5,969 nt of DNA from NCBI GenBank assembly GCA_031278935.1, contig JAITJK010000017.1, forward strand, positions 1 to 5,969, given 5' to 3'. Position 1 is the stretch's first letter, and every line of letters begins with the position of its first letter. The notes beneath the pieces were generated by a model that ran no database searches, was not told the DNA's origin, and saw only the letters and a list, made by a program, of their open reading frames with translations. Position numbers and translations under genes: made by a program. Source of the stretch: Spirochaetaceae bacterium (GTDB lineage Bacteria; Spirochaetota; Spirochaetia; Treponematales; Breznakiellaceae). Positions 1-4,237 of this stretch are shown one piece after another.

Positions 1-1080
1 ACCGGCACCTATACGGGCTATGATGAACCCCGATGGTTCGGCAGTTCCAGCCCTACCTTCTGTTCCGGGCTTCGGGAGATAGACGCTATCACCGGGGATG
101 ATCAGCGGTTACTGGAAAAGATAGAGCGGGCCCTAGAACATACCCAGGCTCCCTGCGTTACCATCATCGGGAGCCCGGCGCCCATGGTGATAGGCTTTGA
201 CTTCAGAGGCTTTGCCACCCTGGTTGAACGCCGCACTGGACTGCCCACCTTTGGGTTTCCCGCCACGGGCCTTGCCTATTACGATCAAGGCCAGCGGGAC
301 GCCTATCTCGCTCTTGCCAAACGACTCCTGAAGGAGACGCCTCCTCGTTCGCCCCGGCAGGTCAATATCCTAGGGGCTTCGGCCTTGGACGGCTTTGATG
401 CTGCGGCCCTGGATACCCTGGAACGCCTACTTGCTTTCGCGGGTCTTGAGCGGGGGGCGATTTGGGGGGCCCGCTCTTCCCTTTCGGCTATTGCGGACTC
501 AGGGGGTGCGGGGGCGAATTGGGTGATTACCGCCGCAGCCCTGCCGACGGCCCGCTATTTAGCGGAACGTTACGGCACGCCCTGGGTGACGGGCCTCCCC
601 GTGGGCAGAGACGAGACGAATCGGATCCTCTCAGGCCTCAGAGCCGCAGTAGCGGGAAAGAAACCTGAGCGGATTTTCCCCTCAAGTGAACCCAGGGATG
701 GCGCGGCGGAGACCGTGATCCTGGGAGAGGCCCTGTTCTGCTCATCCCTGCGCGCCTGTCTGGAAGCCGAAGGAAGGGAAGAACCGGTGGCCCTAGGGAC
801 CTTTTTCGCCCAGGGGAAGGAATTCCTACGCCCCGGGGACTGGCTCTTCACCGGCGAAGAAGACGCCCGGCAGGCCCTCTGTAGCCGACCATTTAAGGAA
901 GTGATTGCGGACCCCTTGATACGCGGCCTTATCCCCGAAGGGGACTCTAGGGTATTCACCCCCCTGCCGCACCGGGCTATTTCTGGGCGCATTTACCAGG
1001 AAGGCCGCTCCCGGTTTTTCGAGCAGGGTTTCTCTGGGGTGGAGCTGAACGGGGTCATTGCTTCGCCGCCCTCGCCATGA
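1..1080 (+). CDS. Nitrogenase component 1-like (NifD/NifK superfamily) subunit, 5' end outside window
   Basis: The frame is open from the first base to the TGA at 1078-1080, giving 359 visible residues. The ATG at 184 is internal, because family-like sequence precedes it. The N-terminal visible stretch (F20-C21-S-G-L-R-E-I-D-A-I-T-G-D-D, then LLEKIERAL) resembles the nitrogenase-subunit region around the E-x3-GG-x2-L motif. C52, just before VTIIG, fits the third Cys of a subunit-interface Fe-S cluster; the first two would lie upstream. Residues of the VNILGAS type, then ARYLAERYGTPWVTGLPVGRDET, match the second Rossmann-like domain, and LFCSSLRACLEAEG starts the third. H324 in PLPHRAISGR sits near where NifD has its cofactor His. 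No Cys is visible where NifD has its cofactor Cys, so this may be a beta-type subunit or bind another cofactor. Such proteins act in reductases with an Fe protein partner (nitrogen fixation, cofactor assembly, tetrapyrrole or C-S bond reduction). The substrate cannot be told from this part. Confidence 0.82.
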   Translation, partial: TGTYTGYDEPRWFGSSSPTFCSGLREIDAITGDDQRLLEKIERALEHTQAPCVTIIGSPAPMVIGFDFRGFATLVERRTGLPTFGFPATGLAYYDQGQRDAYLALAKRLLKETPPRSPRQVNILGASALDGFDAAALDTLERLLAFAGLERGAIWGARSSLSAIADSGGAGANWVITAAALPTARYLAERYGTPWVTGLPVGRDETNRILSGLRAAVAGKKPERIFPSSEPRDGAAETVILGEALFCSSLRACLEAEGREEPVALGTFFAQGKEFLRPGDWLFTGEEDARQALCSRPFKEVIADPLIRGLIPEGDSRVFTPLPHRAISGRIYQEGRSRFFEQGFSGVELNGVIASPPSP

Positions 1081-1120
1081 CCCCGTTCATACGGGCAATT
1101 CGCGGACTTTTTCTTTTTGT
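1046..1120 (+). terminator. Probable terminator region with 13-bp inverted repeat over the stop codon
   Basis: TGAACGGGGTCAT (1046-1058) is perfectly complementary to ATGACCCCGTTCA (1077-1089) across an 18-nt loop. The right arm contains the TGA stop. An alternative small hairpin, CCCGT-TCAT-ACGGG, occupies 1082-1095. A T-rich tract (TTTTTCTTTTT) lies at 1108-1118, 12 to 18 nt beyond the stems, so the spacing is longer than in a textbook intrinsic terminator. It may end the nitrogenase-like transcript or protect its 3' end. Confidence 0.5.
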
Positions 1121-1134
1121 CTCCCCTAACCTTA

Positions 1135-1163
1135 TTGATCAAACCAAGCGCATGGAGTATAGC
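1135..1163 (+). promoter_or_regulatory. Candidate sigma70-type promoter for the ABC importer operon
   Basis: TTGATC at 1135-1140 and TATAGC at 1158-1163 are separated by 17 nt, inside the most AT-rich part of the window. Each box matches the consensus at four of six positions. Transcription would start near 1170, which is almost exactly where the 5' strand of the predicted leader RNA's closing helix begins (1169). That agreement raises my confidence. Confidence 0.5.
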
Positions 1164-1168
1164 TGATA

Positions 1169-1468
1169 TAAGGAATAGGTTATGATTGATTTAGTAACAC
1201 CTTTAACGGTCCTTGAAGACATCGGCGCATCCTGGGGAGGCCATGATGGCATCCCCTGACTTACGGATCGCTCCTCCGGGTGAGGATTATCGCCAACTAG
1301 GGAACCAACCCATCGCGTCGTCCCAAGGCTTGTTTCACCAGCCTCCGTATAAAGCCCTAATCCGTCTATGCTGTCCTTTATGCATTCATGCAGTCCCTCA
1401 AATACCGCGAAGCCCTATGACGCCGGAAACCGGCAGGCTCCGTGGTACTAGGTATAACCAATTCTTTA
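1169..1468 (+). ncRNA. Structured 5' leader RNA of unassigned class, riboswitch-like, upstream of the importer operon
   Basis: The ends are complementary: 1169-1184 pairs with 1453-1468 (13 Watson-Crick pairs, 2 G-U, one A-A mismatch). Inside, 1403-1414 pairs with 1436-1447 (10 Watson-Crick, 1 G-U, 1 mismatch). An asymmetric internal loop (1415-1421 / A1435) follows, then the GCCGG-AAA-CCGGC hairpin at 1422-1434. A second domain is closed by 1201-1209 with 1345-1354 (9 pairs, A1349 bulged). It holds hairpins at 1234-1256 (GGGGA/TCCCC outer stem), 1272-1286 (TCCTC-CGGGT-GAGGA) and 1326-1344 (AGGCT/AGCCT). All these helices nest without conflict. The closing helix ends next to the Shine-Dalgarno at 1467-1474, so control of translation is plausible. 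TCCTCC at 1272-1277 could alternatively pair with the GGAGGA of that Shine-Dalgarno. I found no signature of SAM, cobalamin, TPP, T-box, c-di-GMP or glycine RNAs. The structure was folded by hand and is untested. Confidence 0.55.
1182..1259 (+). CDS. Possible 25-residue leader peptide / upstream ORF
   Basis: An ATG at 1182 is preceded by TAAGGA (1169-1174) with 7 nt between, which is good Shine-Dalgarno spacing. The frame encodes 25 residues beginning MIDLVTPLTVLEDIGASWGG and ends at TGA 1257-1259. Its start signal lies within the 5' strand of the leader's closing helix, and its last codons lie in the hairpin 1234-1256. Ribosome passage would therefore disturb the RNA fold, as in attenuator peptides. 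There is no run of one amino acid to suggest a sensed tRNA. It could equally be a chance frame or the remnant of a lost gene. Confidence 0.25.
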   Translation: MIDLVTPLTVLEDIGASWGGHDGIP

Positions 1469-1474
1469 AGGAGG
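1467..1474 (+). promoter_or_regulatory. Strong Shine-Dalgarno of the binding-protein gene
   Basis: TAAGGAGG sits 7 nt before the ATG at 1482 and is the clearest ribosome binding site in the window. It fixes that start over the ATG at 1477, which would make only a two-codon frame. Its first two bases overlap the 3' strand of the leader's closing helix. Confidence 0.8.
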
Positions 1475-1481
1475 AAATGGT

Positions 1482-2522
1482 ATGAAAAGAGTGTTTTTGA
1501 CGGTTGCGGCCCTGACCTTGGTGTCCGCCTTGGTATCCGCCCGAGCCGGCAAGGAACGGGATACCGGGAAGCTCCTGGTGGGATTTTCCCATGGAGCCAG
1601 CACGACGTTACCCATGCTTGCCGCTGAAGAGGGGTATTTTGAGGCCCTAGGGGTAAACCCGCAGTTCATCCTCTTCCAAAACAGCGCCGACGGCCTTGCC
1701 GCCCTAGACGCGGGCAAGATTGATGTAGGGGCGACCTTCGGTACCAGTGCGCCCCTCACCCAGGCCGCTCAGGGGGCCAGTATCGTGATAATCGCCGGCG
1801 CGATCTCCGGGGGGCATCCGGTCATCTGCAAGCCGGAAAATGCGGATCAGTATCAAGACATTACCGGCTTTAAGGGCAAGGTGGTAGGTACGCCCCGGCT
1901 GTATACCTCGGACATTGTGTGGCGGGGCGCTCTGTACGCGGCGGGTATCGTACCCGGGCAGGACGTGGAGATCATCGAGTTCAAACGCCCCGTAGACGTT
2001 CTTGAGGCGGTAAAGAGCGGCAAGGTTGATGTGGGCATTGGGGCCAGTGCCCTGGGACCCCAGGCCCTGGAAGCGGGACTGGCCATACCCCTTTACAGCA
2101 ATGATTTTAAAGCCAACCACCCTTGTTGCCGTATCGTTACCTCCCAGAGGGTGTTACAGGCCAAGCGGCCGGAACTAGTAGCCTTTATTAAGGCCCTACT
2201 CCTTGCGGAACAGAAAATAGGCGCGGATCCTCTTGCGGGCGTCGCGGCCAACATAAACCAGTTGGACCTAAGCGAGGACGTGGCCCGGCACTTTGCCTTG
2301 GAACCCCATAATAATTTTGCCGTGGACCCGAATACCCATGCGGTGGTGGATATGTTTGAAGACATGAAACGGATCGAGTACCTGGATCCCGCGCTCACCT
2401 TGGATCCCTACTCGCTTATCGACACGTCGCTCTATGAGGAGGCCTTGAAGGAGCTGGAAACGGAACAGCCCGGGCCCTACTGGGAGGAACTACGCCGCCG
2501 TTTTACGGATTGGAACGCCTAA
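1482..2522 (+). CDS. ABC importer periplasmic substrate-binding protein, NMT1/SsuA/TauA-type
   Basis: The 346-residue protein captures a ligand outside the membrane and delivers it to the permease encoded downstream. Residues 1-22 form a Sec signal peptide: MKR, a hydrophobic core, then A20-R21-A22 as a probable signal peptidase I site. No lipobox Cys is present, so it is probably soluble or membrane-anchored only by its partners. LLVGFSHGASTTLPMLAAEEGYFEALG is the classic N-terminal lobe of this family (beta strand, ligand loop, then the helix leading to 'GYF'). DGLAALDAGKIDVGATFGTSAP and VLEAVKSGKVDVGIGASALGPQALEAG are its two 'count-and-bind' repeats. A GGHP loop (H112), C116 and a vicinal pair C215-C216 (NHPCCR) may line the ligand site. 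The length is normal for the family. The ligand cannot be read from the sequence; sulfonate-, nitrate- and pyrimidine-precursor-type molecules are all known for relatives. Confidence 0.88.
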   Translation: MKRVFLTVAALTLVSALVSARAGKERDTGKLLVGFSHGASTTLPMLAAEEGYFEALGVNPQFILFQNSADGLAALDAGKIDVGATFGTSAPLTQAAQGASIVIIAGAISGGHPVICKPENADQYQDITGFKGKVVGTPRLYTSDIVWRGALYAAGIVPGQDVEIIEFKRPVDVLEAVKSGKVDVGIGASALGPQALEAGLAIPLYSNDFKANHPCCRIVTSQRVLQAKRPELVAFIKALLLAEQKIGADPLAGVAANINQLDLSEDVARHFALEPHNNFAVDPNTHAVVDMFEDMKRIEYLDPALTLDPYSLIDTSLYEEALKELETEQPGPYWEELRRRFTDWNA

Positions 2523-2525
2523 GGG

Positions 2526-3332
2526 ATGGCCTATATCCGCATCCAGGACCTTGATTTCCGCTACGGTCAGGAGTTCATCCTCAAAGATATGAGCCTTGAC
2601 CTTGAGCAAGGGGAGTTCCTGGCCCTACTTGGGCCTTCGGGTTGTGGAAAAAGTACGCTGCTACGCCTCTTGGCGGGGCTTCTATTCCCCCAAAAAGGGC
2701 GGATAAGCATTGCCGGGCGCCCGGTTTCGGGACCCGGCCTTGACCGGGCCGTGGTGTTTCAAGATTACAGCCTTTTTCCCTGGATGCATTGCCGGGACAA
2801 CGTGGCCCTGGCCCTGGAGCAGGCGGGCATAGGCAAAACGCGCCGGGACCGTGCGGCCCAGGCGGAGGAGTACCTCGCCTTAGTGAATTTACCGGGCGTG
2901 GGGGACAAACTACCGGGAGAGCTTTCCGGAGGCATGAGGCAGCGTATAGCTATTGCCCGGGCTTTGGCCCAAAACGCTCCAATCCTGTTAATGGATGAGC
3001 CCTTTGGTGCTCTGGATGAGATTACCCGGGCGCATCAACAGGCGTTATTTCTCAATCTTTGGCACTCAGGTGGGGCGCAGCGCAAGACCGTGCTGTTTAT
3101 CACCCACGATGTGGAGGAAGCCCTGCTCTTGAGTGGACGCATTATCCTGCTGGGGGCCCCTCCGCAGGGAATCGCCCGGGACCTGACCGTGGACCTACCC
3201 TACCCACGCTCGCACCGCCGCCTTTTAGACAACCCGCGCTTTACCGCGTTGCGAAACGACCTATTAGACGCCCTTAGCCGGGTGGTTCTAGCGTGCCTGG
3301 AAGGACAAAAGGAGGCGCCCTATGAGGCGTAA
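2526..3332 (+). CDS. ABC importer ATP-binding protein, SsuB/TauB/NrtD-type
   Basis: This cytoplasmic ATPase of 268 residues powers the importer. All motifs are intact: Walker A GPSGCGKST (36-44), Q-loop Gln79 in VVFQDYSLFPW, signature LSGGMRQR (133-140), Walker B ILLMDEP (153-159) with catalytic Glu158, D-loop GALD (161-164) and switch His194 in FITHDVEEA. The SLFPW Q-loop and SGGMRQR signature are typical of the nitrate/sulfonate/taurine importer branch. It begins 3 nt after the binding protein's stop without a clear Shine-Dalgarno of its own, so translation is probably coupled to the upstream gene. The C-terminal 60 residues follow the usual family tail and show no extra regulatory domain. 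Confidence 0.93.
   Translation: MAYIRIQDLDFRYGQEFILKDMSLDLEQGEFLALLGPSGCGKSTLLRLLAGLLFPQKGRISIAGRPVSGPGLDRAVVFQDYSLFPWMHCRDNVALALEQAGIGKTRRDRAAQAEEYLALVNLPGVGDKLPGELSGGMRQRIAIARALAQNAPILLMDEPFGALDEITRAHQQALFLNLWHSGGAQRKTVLFITHDVEEALLLSGRIILLGAPPQGIARDLTVDLPYPRSHRRLLDNPRFTALRNDLLDALSRVVLACLEGQKEAPYEA
3307..3315 (+). promoter_or_regulatory. Shine-Dalgarno of the permease gene inside the ATPase gene
   Basis: AAAAGGAGG lies 6 nt before the ATG at 3322, within the last codons of the ATPase gene. It supports the permease start that overlaps the ATPase stop by 11 nt. Confidence 0.75.
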
Positions 3333-4080
3333 GGACTCAGGGAAACCCGCTTATGGGGCGTCGGCCCTGATTTTTATCGGCTTATTCGTGGTCTACGGAC
3401 TGTTCGCGAGCACGAGGAACCTACTGATATTTCCAAGTCTTGCAAAAATCGCCCAGGCCGCCCTCGGCTCCCGGGCCCTCTTGGGCAGGAGTATCATAAG
3501 TTCTCTCCGTTTACTCGTGCCTTCGGTTTGCCTGGCGGTACTGCTGGGCATCGCCTTAGGCGCGTTAGTGGGGATGCGGGAGCGGCTCAAGCGGGTGCTT
3601 ATGCCCGTATTTCGCGCTCTTAATCCCATCCCCTCGACCATGCTGATCCCCTACGCCATCGCGCTGTTACCCACCTTTTGGCTTTCCTCCGCGGCTATCA
3701 TCACCCTGGGGGTATTCTGGCCCGTGCTGATGAGTACCATCCACGGTATAACCATGCTGGAGCCGCGCTGGCTTGACAACGCCCGGTGTCTCAATCTGAA
3801 GGGGTCGAAACTTTTGTTCCGCATCATCTTGCCTGGGGCCATGCCGCAAATATGTGCCGGTATCGGATCGGGTCTTATCTTGAGTTTCATTCTGCTCACG
3901 GTGGCCGAGATTTTCGGGGCCCGTTCGGGGTTGGGCTATTTCGTACAGTATTACGCGGATTTTGCCGAGTACGACCGGGTGCTTGCGGGTATGGTTGTGC
4001 TGTCCGCTGTGGTAACCCTTATCATGCTGCTTTTCGACCGTATACAGCGCCATATTCTTCATTGGACCCAAACCCGCTAA
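3322..4080 (+). CDS. ABC importer permease, SsuC/TauC/NrtB-type
   Basis: This inner-membrane protein of 252 residues forms the importer channel, presumably as a homodimer. About six hydrophobic segments are visible: roughly residues 13-29, 64-84, 107-119 (after the NPIPSTMLIP motif, 101-110), 123-141, 177-195 and 220-238. The cytoplasmic coupling loop that docks on the ATPase is at 152-171 (DNARCLNLKG...RIILP). Here the glycine usual after the 'EAA' part is Asn158, with a Gly three residues later (G161). The AEIFGARSGLGYFV stretch near residue 195 matches the conserved 'AEM...GLG' motif of the family. The gene overlaps the ATPase gene by 11 nt and closes the operon. Confidence 0.9.
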   Translation: MRRKDSGKPAYGASALIFIGLFVVYGLFASTRNLLIFPSLAKIAQAALGSRALLGRSIISSLRLLVPSVCLAVLLGIALGALVGMRERLKRVLMPVFRALNPIPSTMLIPYAIALLPTFWLSSAAIITLGVFWPVLMSTIHGITMLEPRWLDNARCLNLKGSKLLFRIILPGAMPQICAGIGSGLILSFILLTVAEIFGARSGLGYFVQYYADFAEYDRVLAGMVVLSAVVTLIMLLFDRIQRHILHWTQTR

Positions 4081-4131
4081 CGTACCTGCCCCCTGGAGGC
4101 GTGTTGGGTGTGGCGTGATTAAGGATTGGTC

Positions 4132-4161
4132 TCGCCTTGATGCAAAACGTGTCAAGAGCGA
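4132..4161 (+). other. Imperfect hairpin in the spacer after the importer operon
   Basis: TCGCCTTGA (4132-4140) pairs with TCAAG-a-GCGA (4152-4161) over nine base pairs with one bulged A, around an 11-nt loop. No T-run follows, so it is a weak terminator candidate. It might stabilise the operon's 3' end. Confidence 0.3.
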
Positions 4162-4185
4162 AGGGACGAAGTAATCCAGCCGGGC

Positions 4186-4204
4186 AGCCCCAGTCCTGGG
4201 CTTT
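4186..4204 (+). terminator. Weak terminator-like hairpin
   Basis: AGCCC (4186-4190) pairs with GGGCT (4198-4202) around a 7-nt loop and is followed by only a short T stretch. It lies between the permease and the next promoter, the right place to end the importer transcript, but its T tract is poor. Confidence 0.3.
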
Positions 4205-4230
4205 AAACCCCCTGGAGGGCGGGGTATACT
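4202..4230 (+). promoter_or_regulatory. Promoter of the radical SAM gene, apparently giving a leaderless mRNA
   Basis: TTTAAA (4202-4207) and TATACT (4225-4230) are separated by 17 nt. The -10 box matches the consensus at five of six positions. Its expected start site, about 7 nt downstream, falls at 4237-4238, the A of the ATG. A GGAGG at 4214-4218 lies inside the promoter spacer, 19 nt from the ATG, so it is not a usable Shine-Dalgarno for this transcript. Confidence 0.55.
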
Positions 4231-4237
4231 GGCCTGC

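Noticed and set aside
570..992. A 140-residue antisense frame within the nitrogenase-like gene
   Set aside because: Low-complexity Arg/Ser-rich product with no motif; the sense frame is well supported.
1361..1420. A protein-like stretch (SVYAVLYAFMQSLKYREAL) suggesting a decayed gene
   Set aside because: It is bounded by stops on both sides and no flanking frame extends it convincingly. The base-pairing explains the region better. A very old remnant cannot be excluded.
1403..1459. SAM-I riboswitch resemblance (GCCCTATGA...GGTACTA)
   Set aside because: The GAGGGA kink-turn strand, the GCAACC element and the canonical closing stem are absent. The match is limited to a few short words.
1169..1468. 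RNase P RNA, tmRNA, SRP RNA or retron ncRNA, because the ends pair
   Set aside because: I found no GAGGAAAGTCC-type RNase P core, no tmRNA ends, no SRP GGAA-loop domain, and no reverse transcriptase downstream.
1213..1485. A 90-residue TTG-started frame in the leader
   Set aside because: It has no Shine-Dalgarno, an odd composition rich in Pro, Cys and Gln, and runs through the RNA helices and into the start of the binding-protein gene.
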